Shown piece after piece: positions 45,375-53,721 of a stretch of 64,000 nucleotides of DNA. The translations under genes and the position numbers were made by a program. This DNA comes from Flavobacterium gillisiae (lineage in GTDB: Bacteria; Bacteroidota; Bacteroidia; Flavobacteriales; Flavobacteriaceae). The stretch lies in assembly GCF_900107635.1 (NCBI RefSeq), contig NZ_FNRD01000006.1, forward strand, positions 203,496 through 267,495. Direction: 5' to 3'. Every line of letters starts with the position of its first letter. The first letter of the stretch is position 1. A model generated the notes under the pieces. The model searched no databases. It saw nothing but the letters and a program-made list of their open reading frames with translations, and was not told the DNA's origin.

Positions 45375-46398
45375 TCTCTTTGGGTATTGTAAAATAAAAA
45401 GTAGTTCCAACCTGCTCTTGACTTTCAAGCCAGATTTTCCCTTTATAGAATTCTATGATTTTTTTTACTATCGAAAGGCCAATGCCTGAAGATTTTCCAT
45501 CATTTTTGAGCTTAGAAAAAACGTCGAAAATTTTAGTATGATATACTTGGGGAATCCCTATACCATTGTCTTTGATATCAAAAGCTATTTCGTTTTGATT
45601 TTCTGAGCAGCCTATTTCGATTATTACTTTCTCTTTATCATTATATTTAATTGCATTTTCAATTAAATTTTGAAACAATTGTTTGAATCTAAAATCATTC
45701 CCTACAATTTTAGGTAATTTGTTTTTTATCGTAATTTCTACGTGATCAGGAACTTCAATCGTATTTAAAACATCCTGCATCAGTATATTCAAATCAATTA
45801 GTCTATCGTCACTTGGCTGGCTTTCTACTGAAGAATAGTTCAAAATCCCTTTGATTAATAAATCCATCTTCTCAACATTAGAAAGAATAAGATTTAGAGA
45901 TTTCAGGTTATCCTCATTCATCATTACCTCATTGTCCTCTATAAACCAGTTGATCAGAGTATTAATACTCCTTAATGGTGCTTTAAGATCATGCGAAACC
46001 ATGTGTGCATATTCATTCAATGCTACATTTTGCTTCTCTAAGTTAACTAACAGTTCTTCACGCTGCCTGTTAATTTTAACAATTTCAATTGATTGTTGTT
46101 TAATATATTCTGACGAATCAAAACTCTCGTTTTTTGAAGTTAATTCTGAATCTAAACTCATAGATTCCAATATAGACTGCAAATTTTTATTAACATCTTT
46201 CAAACTCTCTGCTTCGTCTCGTAACCTTTGGTTAGCTTCAAATAATTCATCAGAACTTAATTTCATTGCACGTTGAAGCATCTCAATTTGACTTTCATAG
46301 TTGCCATAAGACTCGTTTACGGCGTCCAAAAAAACATCCAAATCATTCAAACCGCCTTTCAATTTTTTCTCTATCTGTCTTTTTAATAATGAATGCAT
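45361..46398 (-). CDS. Cytoplasmic histidine kinase with N-terminal coiled coil
   Basis: The 345-residue protein has no membrane segment. Residues 1-125 are mostly helical coiled coil (RAMKLSSDELFEANQRLRDE). HisKA has YAHMVSHDLKAPLRS with phospho-acceptor His136. HATPase has N-box FQNLIENAIKY (Asn248), G1 IKDNGIGIP and G2 SSGIGLSIVKK. It lacks its own sensor domain, and its gene overlaps the FIST gene by one base. NosP/FIST proteins are known to regulate co-cistronic kinases, so I infer the FIST protein is its sensor subunit. Confidence 0.92.
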   Translation of the reverse strand: MHSLLKRQIEKKLKGGLNDLDVFLDAVNESYGNYESQIEMLQRAMKLSSDELFEANQRLRDEAESLKDVNKNLQSILESMSLDSELTSKNESFDSSEYIKQQSIEIVKINRQREELLVNLEKQNVALNEYAHMVSHDLKAPLRSINTLINWFIEDNEVMMNEDNLKSLNLILSNVEKMDLLIKGILNYSSVESQPSDDRLIDLNILMQDVLNTIEVPDHVEITIKNKLPKIVGNDFRFKQLFQNLIENAIKYNDKEKVIIEIGCSENQNEIAFDIKDNGIGIPQVYHTKIFDVFSKLKNDGKSSGIGLSIVKKIIEFYKGKIWLESQEQVGTTFYFTIPKENGNT

Positions 46399-47531
46399 TA
46401 TTCGCTTATTAGGGTTATTGTCATCGTTTGATTATGTAATTCACAGGATGTGCTCCCATTAAATGGTGCTATTTCTCCATACGAATAAAAACCTGCCATA
46501 GGAACACGTTCTCCTATAACCTCCCGCACCTGCTCTACTTCTTCTTCTACTCGTTGATTCATTACTAATTTACGGCCAATACAACTCACCAAAAGAGCCA
46601 ACTCAGGTTTACTACTTCTAGTAGCCATGGCAATTTTTGCAGCAGTCTGAGCTCCTTGTGCAATTCCGTCCACAGAGGCCATCATTAATTGCACTCTAGA
46701 ATTCACAGGTGCATCTCCAGCCAAAATCATCGATTGATCATCATTATTAATATTCAAAATAGTCCGCACTACAGGCTCCTTTTTGCCATCAGGAGTAACA
46801 TTCAATGGGTACAAAAGTGATGCTTGCGGCAATTCATTCGACTTTTCTCCTAAATATTTTTTATACAAATCCAAAGCGGGTTGACCGTCAATTTCGTATA
46901 ATATATTACCTTCTGCTTTGGTTATAACTCGTTCTGGTCCAAAAGGAATCCAACCACCAAAACTAGAATAAGAAATATCTAAGCTATCTCCATAAAAACC
47001 AATCAAGATTACTTCGCCTTCTTTAGGGTCTTCTTTATAAGAAGCAAGTGTTTTTTCAAAACGAGCATCATCACCGCACATTCCTCCAGTAATTGATATT
47101 TTAGAGTCGATATTATTTTCTAAACCATTAATCAAGGAACTTCCATTTACAAAACTCCCCTCTGACAGGACAAATAAATGTTTTAAATTCTCTTTAGGCA
47201 TTTTAGTATACAGTTTCTCTCCTAAATCCTTAGCGTTTTTACCGTAGTCTAATATATTTTCACGTTCTACGACAAAACTTGATTTTTCAAATTCGATGGC
47301 AGTGACAGAAACAGACTTATCATTTACATTACAAGAAATTATTTCTCCCGCAGTAGATCCAAACACAATATCTTCATAAGGAAATTCTGTTCGGATATCT
47401 TTAATAATTTCCGGATTTTCTAATAAATATCGATTACCAAAAACTAAAACTAAAGGATTCTTCAGGGTTGCTTTTTCTTGAAAATACTGCCATTCTTTAT
47501 TTGCATCTTTATAAGCTTGAATAATTTTCAT
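46398..47531 (-). CDS. FIST-domain protein (NosP-like candidate NO sensor)
   Basis: The 377-residue soluble protein has a FIST_N domain (about 25-220; LVLVFGNRYLL, VFGSTAGEI, GGMCGDDARF) and a FIST_C domain (about 225-377; QPALDLYKKYLG, ILAGDAPVNSRVQLM, and the family-typical end MAGFYSYGEIAP ... CELHNQTMTITLI). FIST proteins bind small ligands. The NosP subgroup binds heme and nitric oxide and controls partner kinases. Its place between two kinase genes, two bases from one and overlapping the other, supports that role. Heme binding is not proven by the sequence. Confidence 0.88.
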   Translation of the reverse strand: MKIIQAYKDANKEWQYFQEKATLKNPLVLVFGNRYLLENPEIIKDIRTEFPYEDIVFGSTAGEIISCNVNDKSVSVTAIEFEKSSFVVERENILDYGKNAKDLGEKLYTKMPKENLKHLFVLSEGSFVNGSSLINGLENNIDSKISITGGMCGDDARFEKTLASYKEDPKEGEVILIGFYGDSLDISYSSFGGWIPFGPERVITKAEGNILYEIDGQPALDLYKKYLGEKSNELPQASLLYPLNVTPDGKKEPVVRTILNINNDDQSMILAGDAPVNSRVQLMMASVDGIAQGAQTAAKIAMATRSSKPELALLVSCIGRKLVMNQRVEEEVEQVREVIGERVPMAGFYSYGEIAPFNGSTSCELHNQTMTITLISE

Positions 47532-47533
47532 AG

Positions 47534-49831
47534 TTATTTTTTTAGTTTCACATAGAAAGTTGTTCCTTTTCCTTCTTCACTTTCCAGCCAAATTTCTCCC
47601 TTATAAAAGAGAACTATTTTTTTCACGATAGACAATCCTAATCCTGTAGAATGTTTGCTAGTAGTATAGGCTTTAAAAGTTTCAAAAATTTTACCATGAA
47701 TTTCTTTTGGCATTCCCACTCCATTATCTGCTACTGAGAACACATAATGAGACGTAAATTCCTCACAGGCTATTTCAACCAATCCTTTTTCTTTATCTAT
47801 ATAATTCACGGCATTTCCAATTAAGTTTTGGAATAACTGCTGAATTCTAAAGCGATCTGCTTTTATAACGGGTAGCGGGTTATTGATTGTAACTTTTATA
47901 TGTTCTGGAACATGAATCATATCAATGATACTTTTTATTATATCATTGGTATTCACTTTCTCACCTCTAGATTCTTCTTTATCAATTTTAGAATAGGTTA
48001 AAATCCCTTCAATCAAATGGTCCATTTTTTCGACCTTATGCTCCATTAATGAAAAATATTTCATTGTTTGCTCTTCAAAACCTCCTTCATTCTCTTCCTT
48101 AATCCATGATATCAACGAGTTGATACTTCGCAAAGGTGATTTTAAATCATGCGAAACAATTTGTGCATAATCTTCTAATTCTTTGTTAGTTTTTGCTAAA
48201 TCTAATAGTAAATTTTCTTTTTGCTCCTCAAGTGCTTTCTGAGCCGTGATATCCTCCTCAATAGCAAAAAATTTAATGACGACTCCATTTTTATCATATA
48301 AGGCCTGACCTTGAATTCGCACCCAATACTTTTCTTTATTTTTAGAGTAATTGACAATCTCACAGTTAAACGGCAAGCCTTTCGCAATTTGTGAGCTCAT
48401 GTAGGTCACTGTTTCCTTATTAGAATCTCGTCCTTGAAGTAAATTCCCAGGTTTTTTACCTAAAATTTCCTGTTCCGTGTAACCTGACATTTTCAGGAAA
48501 CTGGGATTAGCCCATTCAATCCTACCAGTGGCATCGGATATAATTACGGCATTAATATTTTTTTCCGCTATTAAAGAAAGAAGATAGAGCTGTTGCTCTT
48601 GCTCTTTTTGATCAGTAATATCTAAATGAATTCCTATTGAGCCTATTAAGTTACCCTGAATATCATAATTAGGCGCTCCACTTATTAGCCACGTTTTATT
48701 TTCATCACTTTTATCTATGACATTCACTTCATAAGAGTCAATGACACCTTCAGATCGCAACTTATCTTTTGACTCAAGTATTTTTTTACCCTCTTGGGTT
48801 AAAAACAATCCACTTGCTTTGTTTCCTATTAATTCCTCAGTACCATAACCGCTCATGTCTAGAAAACTTTGATTCGCCATGAGAATCTTGCCGTTGAGAT
48901 CCACCTCTAATAAACCTAAATTCATATTAGCGATAATCCCTCTGTATTTTTCTTTTTCAATTTCTAAACTTTCATCATATCTCTTTTTAAGTGAAATGTC
49001 TTCAAGAATTGCAAAATATTGAATGGTATTCCCTTCGGAGTCGGCAATGGGTTGACCTTTTATGCGTGACCAAAAAGAATCGCCATTTTTTCTCGCATGC
49101 ACTAAATCCACTTCAAAAGCGTTACCCGCAAGAAAAGAATCGACCATTTTTTTAATTTCCTTCTTATCCGTGCTGGTAGTTCTCCCTAGTTCAATTGGGC
49201 TTTTTCCTATGATTTCTGATTTAGAGTAACCCGTTAGTGCTAAAAAAGCATCATTGCACCAAAAAATACTTCCATCTAGTTTTGTAAAAACAACACCGTT
49301 TTTATTAGCACTAGCGACATAAGAAAGTCTATTGAGTTCTTCTTTATCTTTTTTAAGCTGATTTTTTTGAGTATTAATTGTCAGTAACAACTCCTTTAAT
49401 TCATTTGAAGTATTCTCTGCATTATTGAGAACATGTAGTAAATCTAGTAAAGCATCGTGATGAGCGAAATCGTCGAAGGTCAATTTCCTATCAATTACTT
49501 CACTCATCGAGGTGAACCAGGGTGAGCCAACAAATAATAATGTATCTCCCATTTGTTCAAACTGGCCTCTTAACAAGAGATCCGTTTTGGAGTACTTGAG
49601 CAAAATATGCTGGTCGCTATTTTTAATAATTTCTTGAAAGGAAACGGATTTTAAGTGAGGTCTCACTATTTCAAAAAAATCTGTAAATAAATTTTCTTTT
49701 TGAAGGTCTGGACAAACTTTAGCAAGGCTTTTTCCAAAATTCAAAACCTGGAAATCTGCACCTAACTGGAAATAAAATGGAAATAATCTATTAAAGCTAT
49801 CTTCATTAAAATACAATCCTAATCCACTCAT
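47534..49831 (-). CDS. HNOBA-PAS-PAS-PAS histidine kinase
   Basis: The 765-residue soluble kinase starts with an HNOBA-type domain (1 to about 150): FNRLFPFYFQLGADFQVLNF, LFTDFFEIVRP, LLFVGSPWFTSM and LTFDDFAHHDALLDLLH are the classic landmarks of the H-NOX-associated domain of guanylate cyclases. A coiled linker and three PAS domains follow (about 170-285, 295-410, 415-530). HisKA has YAQIVSHDLKSPLRS with His561, and HATPase has N-box QNLIGNAVNY (Asn673), ADNGVGMP and STGLGLSIVKK. Its gene lies five bases after H-NOX, so H-NOX is its obvious input. Confidence 0.92.
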   Translation of the reverse strand: MSGLGLYFNEDSFNRLFPFYFQLGADFQVLNFGKSLAKVCPDLQKENLFTDFFEIVRPHLKSVSFQEIIKNSDQHILLKYSKTDLLLRGQFEQMGDTLLFVGSPWFTSMSEVIDRKLTFDDFAHHDALLDLLHVLNNAENTSNELKELLLTINTQKNQLKKDKEELNRLSYVASANKNGVVFTKLDGSIFWCNDAFLALTGYSKSEIIGKSPIELGRTTSTDKKEIKKMVDSFLAGNAFEVDLVHARKNGDSFWSRIKGQPIADSEGNTIQYFAILEDISLKKRYDESLEIEKEKYRGIIANMNLGLLEVDLNGKILMANQSFLDMSGYGTEELIGNKASGLFLTQEGKKILESKDKLRSEGVIDSYEVNVIDKSDENKTWLISGAPNYDIQGNLIGSIGIHLDITDQKEQEQQLYLLSLIAEKNINAVIISDATGRIEWANPSFLKMSGYTEQEILGKKPGNLLQGRDSNKETVTYMSSQIAKGLPFNCEIVNYSKNKEKYWVRIQGQALYDKNGVVIKFFAIEEDITAQKALEEQKENLLLDLAKTNKELEDYAQIVSHDLKSPLRSINSLISWIKEENEGGFEEQTMKYFSLMEHKVEKMDHLIEGILTYSKIDKEESRGEKVNTNDIIKSIIDMIHVPEHIKVTINNPLPVIKADRFRIQQLFQNLIGNAVNYIDKEKGLVEIACEEFTSHYVFSVADNGVGMPKEIHGKIFETFKAYTTSKHSTGLGLSIVKKIVLFYKGEIWLESEEGKGTTFYVKLKK

Positions 49832-49835
49832 CTGT

Positions 49836-50378
49836 CTACCAATTTACTTTGAATATTTCGTGTGAACTTCCCTCATTTCTAGATTGAATTAACTCAAGTA
49901 TAACAGGGGTTTCATAAACAATCCCTAATCCTTGAATAATACCTCTAACAAAATCTTGAAGCCCCTCCCTTTTTGAGAAATAATGCAAATTCAACCCTTT
50001 TGACGAAATATCACTTACTTTAAATTCAGGCGGAGTAAGTTTAGGGTAAATTAGCATTACTCGGTTATGGAAGTTAGGTAAATTTATTAAAAAATCTCGT
50101 AAATTATTCCCTCCAGACTCCATTAATCCAGGATATTTTTCTCTGGTCGTTCTAACCACCCACCATTCGCCAAAGGCAATCAAAACTTCACTTAATGTCA
50201 TATTCATTTCCTCAGAAACAGCTATTGCTATTTTGAAGGTTACATCATCATCATAGACCTCATTGCTTAAAAAAAAATCAATATCCACGCCACTCCTTTC
50301 GTGAATAGCTTCCCATTTTCCTCTACCAAAGTTAGTAACAACTAAGTCTTCTATTGATTTATTAACTATTCCGTACAT
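49836..50378 (-). CDS. H-NOX heme sensor protein
   Basis: The 180-residue protein is a full stand-alone H-NOX (HNOB) domain. It begins MYGIVNKSIEDLV; the proximal heme ligand is His104 in LPNFHNRV, followed by YPKLTPPEF; and the heme-propionate motif YxSxR is Tyr133-Ser135-Arg137 in LHYFSKREG. Bacterial stand-alone H-NOX proteins bind NO and inhibit or control a neighbouring kinase or cyclase. I see no obvious distal-pocket Tyr near residue 140, which favours NO over O2 selectivity, but that needs a structural alignment. Confidence 0.95.
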   Translation of the reverse strand: MYGIVNKSIEDLVVTNFGRGKWEAIHERSGVDIDFFLSNEVYDDDVTFKIAIAVSEEMNMTLSEVLIAFGEWWVVRTTREKYPGLMESGGNNLRDFLINLPNFHNRVMLIYPKLTPPEFKVSDISSKGLNLHYFSKREGLQDFVRGIIQGLGIVYETPVILELIQSRNEGSSHEIFKVNW

Positions 50379-50383
50379 AATTT

Positions 50384-50797
50384 TTAGTTGGTAATTAATT
50401 CATTTGAACTCCAATACTCAATCAGCTTCGTGATTCTATCCACGTAATCAGCGTATTTCAAAGGTTTGATTACATAACCTGCAATTCCTACTCTATAACA
50501 TTCTAAAACATCTTTATGATTACTTGAAGTAGTTAAAATAATAGCTGGAATATATTTCAAATAATCGTCAGCCTTTAAGATTCTCAAAAATTCAATTCCA
50601 TTAATCTTTGGCATATTTAAATCTAAAACGATAATATCCGGGACAACTTCTTTCACTTTTAATATTTCGATTGCTTCCTCTCCATTATTGGCCTCAACAA
50701 CCTTATGACTTAATTTTAAGGTACTTAAAACCCTATTGAACTTCATCACTTCAATTTCGTCGTCTTCAATTAACAATATATTTAGCGCCTTACTCAT
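50384..50797 (-). CDS. Stand-alone receiver-domain response regulator
   Basis: The 137-residue protein is a single REC domain of the Rcp1 type: acidic IEDDEIE, phospho-acceptor Asp59 in IVLDLNMPKINGIEF, Thr in ILTTSS and Lys111 in IKPLKYADY. It has no output domain. It is the first gene of the H-NOX operon, five bases before H-NOX. It may carry phosphate from the kinases to the HPt protein, completing a His-Asp-His-Asp relay to the LytTR regulator. Confidence 0.92.
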   Translation of the reverse strand: MSKALNILLIEDDEIEVMKFNRVLSTLKLSHKVVEANNGEEAIEILKVKEVVPDIIVLDLNMPKINGIEFLRILKADDYLKYIPAIILTTSSNHKDVLECYRVGIAGYVIKPLKYADYVDRITKLIEYWSSNELITN

Positions 50798-50878
50798 GTT
50801 TTTTCGAATATAATTTTTACATATAAATATATTCCGAATATAATAAAAACAATTACTTATTCGATAATTAATCTATTG

Positions 50879-50912
50879 CTATAGTCGAATCGACGAAAAG
50901 TGTCGACGAATG
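50879..50912 (-). promoter_or_regulatory. 34-bp putative LytTR operator, copy upstream of the H-NOX operon
   Basis: The minus strand reads CATTCGTCGACACTTTTCGT and on to CTATAG. It contains TTCGTC twice, 13 bases apart, and TTCGAC 21 bases from the first. It matches 44299-44332 at 27/34 positions. The near edge is 82 bases upstream of the start codon at 50797. A -7-like TATATTCG lies between it and the gene. It suggests autoregulation by the LytTR protein. Confidence 0.65.
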
Positions 50913-50915
50913 ACA

Positions 50916-51281
50916 TTAAGCATTCCTGATATCTTGTTGGATTTTCTTTGTTAAGCTTTTGAAAATCAGTTCGTACGAATGATCTATCAATTCTTTAATA
51001 TCTGTATCTGAAACGTCTTGATTTATAGCAACGGTATTCCAATGTATCTTACTCATATGAAAACCTGGCCTAATCCCCTCATATTGCGCACGTAATTCCT
51101 GCGCACGATCTGGGTCGCATTTCAAATTAACAGCTGACTCTCCTAATTCCCATTTTTTCAAAGAAGACAAAGCAAACATTTTGCCCCCTACTTTAAAAAC
51201 CAATGTGTCTTGATCAAAAGGAAAATGTTCTGTCACTCCTTTTTTAGAAAGGCAATATTCGTAATACGTTTCTAAGTTCAT
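50916..51281 (-). CDS. MmcQ/YjbR-family protein
   Basis: The 121-residue protein matches the MmcQ/YjbR (CyaY-like fold) family: MNLETYYEYCLSKKGVTEHF, FKVGGKMFALSSL, VNLKCDPDRAQELR and the late HWNTVAINQ. Proteins of this family are small DNA-binding-like or of unknown role. It is the last gene of a leftward run that begins with hemW, 19 bases after the acetyltransferase gene. Confidence 0.85.
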   Translation of the reverse strand: MNLETYYEYCLSKKGVTEHFPFDQDTLVFKVGGKMFALSSLKKWELGESAVNLKCDPDRAQELRAQYEGIRPGFHMSKIHWNTVAINQDVSDTDIKELIDHSYELIFKSLTKKIQQDIRNA

Positions 51282-51300
51282 CTACTACTTCGTTAAAAAT

Positions 51301-51702
51301 TTACTTCCTTATTTTCTCCATCATTCTTTCTGGTTTTGCCAAAAGTCTAAATCCAAATTTCTCGTATAAAAAATGTGCATCAGCAGTGGCTAATCTCCAT
51401 ATTTTAACTTGTTTTAATTGTGGTTCCTTCATCATTGCATCAATTAAAATGGAAGAATATCCTTTACCACGATGTTCTTCAGTAATAAATACATCCATCA
51501 CATAAGCAAAAACTACATAATCCGTTATCACTCTGGCAAATCCAATTTGTTTTTCATCAAGATAAATCCCAAAACAAAAGGAATGATCAATCGAAGTTTG
51601 CACCTCCTCCATCGTACGTCCAGCTGCCCAATAAATGTCTTTTAGAAAATGCTGAATAAAAGGAATGTCTAATTTATTTTTATCGGTAGAAACGCTTATC
51701 AT
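51301..51702 (-). CDS. GNAT-family N-acetyltransferase
   Basis: The 133-residue protein has the GNAT core: QIGFARVITDYVVFAYVMDV then EEHRGKGYSSILIDAMM, where RGKGYS is the acetyl-CoA pyrophosphate loop. The end FLYEKFGFRLLAKPERMME is typical. The substrate is unknown. It lies two bases after the cyclase-family gene. Confidence 0.88.
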   Translation of the reverse strand: MISVSTDKNKLDIPFIQHFLKDIYWAAGRTMEEVQTSIDHSFCFGIYLDEKQIGFARVITDYVVFAYVMDVFITEEHRGKGYSSILIDAMMKEPQLKQVKIWRLATADAHFLYEKFGFRLLAKPERMMEKIRK

Positions 51703-51704
51703 AG

Positions 51705-52484
51705 CTAAACTTTAGTATTTGCAATGGCATATAAAATGGGTTTACTTGGACTCGCATCATTTTCAAAAGATGCGATTTGTAAATTCAGCAAATAACTTCC
51801 GTCTGCAACATCGTTTGGAACGTAAATCATTTCAGTAATAGTAGCTTCTAATCGAGCTTCTGGATTCAAATTCTTAACATCAGTAACATTCCAAAATGCT
51901 TTGTGTGCCAAAAGTTTTCCTTCATCCTTTTCTTTATCTACACTTGGCAAGTCAATTAGTAAGTGTTGGATTCCGCTTTCGCGAAGAAACAAAGCTGCAT
52001 CTTCAGCCAAGAAAGGAGGATCCGTATGAGAATATTTTCGGGATAATTTATCACTGTCGTTTGGCAACGTCCTGATAACAATTGCTTCCGGCGTTTTCCC
52101 TTTTAAAGCACTAACAAGAGCGTCTTTAGTAACGATAAAATCTCCCTCCTGATCCTCTAACCCTATAGAAACTAGTTCTGCAATGAAAAAAAATTGTTTC
52201 AAGGATTGATTGACGCTATAAAACTCACGTGTAATATGACCCAAACATTCCGTGTGGGTTCCATGTCCATGCGGATTGAAAGTAATGTTGTTAAAATTTG
52301 TAGAAGACATCCCTTCAGACACCTTACCTATCCATTCCCCAAAACGAACGGGTTCAATAACTGGTTTTTCAATATACCAAGCAATTGGGTTCGCATCTGT
52401 ATTAGATAATGGAATCGAAATATCAATGGGTTTTGATAAATCGACTTGATATGTAGTATTATGATGTTGTATAATTGTGTTCAA
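51705..52484 (-). CDS. Cyclase/kynurenine formamidase-like hydrolase
   Basis: The 259-residue protein belongs to the cyclase (KynB-like) family: PIDISIPLSN near the start, the metal-binding FNPHGHGTHTECLGH (about 69-83), and later LLIDLPSVDKEKDEGKLLAH. These enzymes hydrolyse formamides or esters with a bound metal ion. No kyn genes are nearby, so the substrate is open. The frame begins with TTG at 52484; I see no closer ATG that keeps the N-terminal strand. Located 11 bases after hemW. Confidence 0.82.
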   Translation of the reverse strand: MNTIIQHHNTTYQVDLSKPIDISIPLSNTDANPIAWYIEKPVIEPVRFGEWIGKVSEGMSSTNFNNITFNPHGHGTHTECLGHITREFYSVNQSLKQFFFIAELVSIGLEDQEGDFIVTKDALVSALKGKTPEAIVIRTLPNDSDKLSRKYSHTDPPFLAEDAALFLRESGIQHLLIDLPSVDKEKDEGKLLAHKAFWNVTDVKNLNPEARLEATITEMIYVPNDVADGSYLLNLQIASFENDASPSKPILYAIANTKV

Positions 52485-52495
52485 TGGAATAGTTT

Positions 52496-53650
52496 TTATT
52501 CCAAATTTAAGTAAAACAAATCACTCGCAATCCCATCTGTCAGAAACTTTCCTTTTTTTGTTGGCCTCAAAATGTTATTTTCAATGAAAACCAACTCATC
52601 ATTCAAGAATTTCTGAGCTTGTTTCATCAAATAATCTATATACGTCTGTCCAAATTCTGTTTTAATTCGATCCAACGAAACGCCCCAAATCGTTCTCAAA
52701 CCAGTCATAACATATTCGTTATAACGGTCGGCTTCTGATAAGGTTTCAATTTCGTTTGGTAATTTATTATCGTGGATTGCTTTTAAATACAACGGATTAT
52801 TAGCAATATTCCAACTTCTAGAAACACCATCATAACTGTGTGCAGAAGGGCCAATACCCATGTATTTTTTCCCCAACCAATAGGCCGAATTATTTTTTGA
52901 AAAGTAATTCTCTTTTCCAAAATTTGATAATTCGTAATGAATAAAACCATTTGCTTCGAGCGTTTCAACTAAAATCATAAAATGTTCCTGAGCCACTTCG
53001 TCTTTTGGCGCTTCCATTTTTCCGGTTTGAATCATTTTATTCATAGCCGTTTTAGGCTCTATCGTCAGCGCATAACTAGAAATATGCGGCACCCCAAAAG
53101 ACAAAGCCTTTTCAATGTTCTGTTTCCATTTCTCATTGCTCATTCCCGGAACTCCATAGATCAAATCAAGCGAAATATTATCAAAATACTTCGTGGCTTC
53201 TTCTAAACATTTTTGAGCTTCCGCCGAATCATGCGCCCGATTCATCATCTTCAAATCATCTTCAAAAAACGATTGGATTCCGATGCTCAAGCGATTAATT
53301 TTACTTTTCGAAAGTTCCAAAATCCGTGCACTGGACAAATCGTCCGGATTAGCTTCAAGTGTAATTTCCGGGTTATCCGCGACCTCATAATTTTCATAAA
53401 CTACATCAATCAGACAATTAATTTCGGCTGACGTCAATACCGAAGGCGTTCCTCCACCAAAATAAATAGTTTCAATTTCTATGTCACTTCGAGCGGAGTC
53501 GAGAAGTCCGAACTCACTTTTGCGCATTCGGATTTCTTTGGCCAAAGCCAAAACCATTTCTTCTTTCTTATTCATCGAAGTCGAAAAATGAAAGTCACAG
53601 TAATGACAGGCTTGCTTGCAAAAAGGGATATGTATGTAGATTCCGGACAT
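52496..53650 (-). CDS. hemW: HemW-like radical SAM protein
   Basis: From the ATG at 53650 the product is 384 residues and begins directly with MSGIYIHIPFCKQACHYCDF. The Cys11-Cys15-Cys18 triad (CxxxCxxC) binds the 4Fe-4S cluster. IYFGGGTPS, LEANPDDL and SIGIQSF are the next family motifs, and the C-terminal HemN-type domain follows. HemW is a heme-binding chaperone that is often misnamed coproporphyrinogen oxidase. The longer frame to 53704 adds 18 residues with no homology. First gene of a four-gene run. Confidence 0.92.
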   Translation of the reverse strand: MSGIYIHIPFCKQACHYCDFHFSTSMNKKEEMVLALAKEIRMRKSEFGLLDSARSDIEIETIYFGGGTPSVLTSAEINCLIDVVYENYEVADNPEITLEANPDDLSSARILELSKSKINRLSIGIQSFFEDDLKMMNRAHDSAEAQKCLEEATKYFDNISLDLIYGVPGMSNEKWKQNIEKALSFGVPHISSYALTIEPKTAMNKMIQTGKMEAPKDEVAQEHFMILVETLEANGFIHYELSNFGKENYFSKNNSAYWLGKKYMGIGPSAHSYDGVSRSWNIANNPLYLKAIHDNKLPNEIETLSEADRYNEYVMTGLRTIWGVSLDRIKTEFGQTYIDYLMKQAQKFLNDELVFIENNILRPTKKGKFLTDGIASDLFYLNLE

Positions 53651-53721
53651 TTTTAAATTAGATAATTTGGAAATTAGAAGATGAGATAATTGTCTAATTA
53701 ACACATTTTCTAATTATCACG

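Noticed and set aside
45375..45428. Longer HPt protein starting within the kinase gene
   Set aside because: The extra 18 residues are the out-of-frame translation of the conserved kinase C-terminus; the HPt domain begins at the ATG at 45374.
44299..50912. The 34-bp direct repeats as attachment sites or ends of a mobile island
   Set aside because: No integrase or transposase gene lies between them, base composition does not change, and both are at a constant distance upstream of start codons, which fits an operator better.
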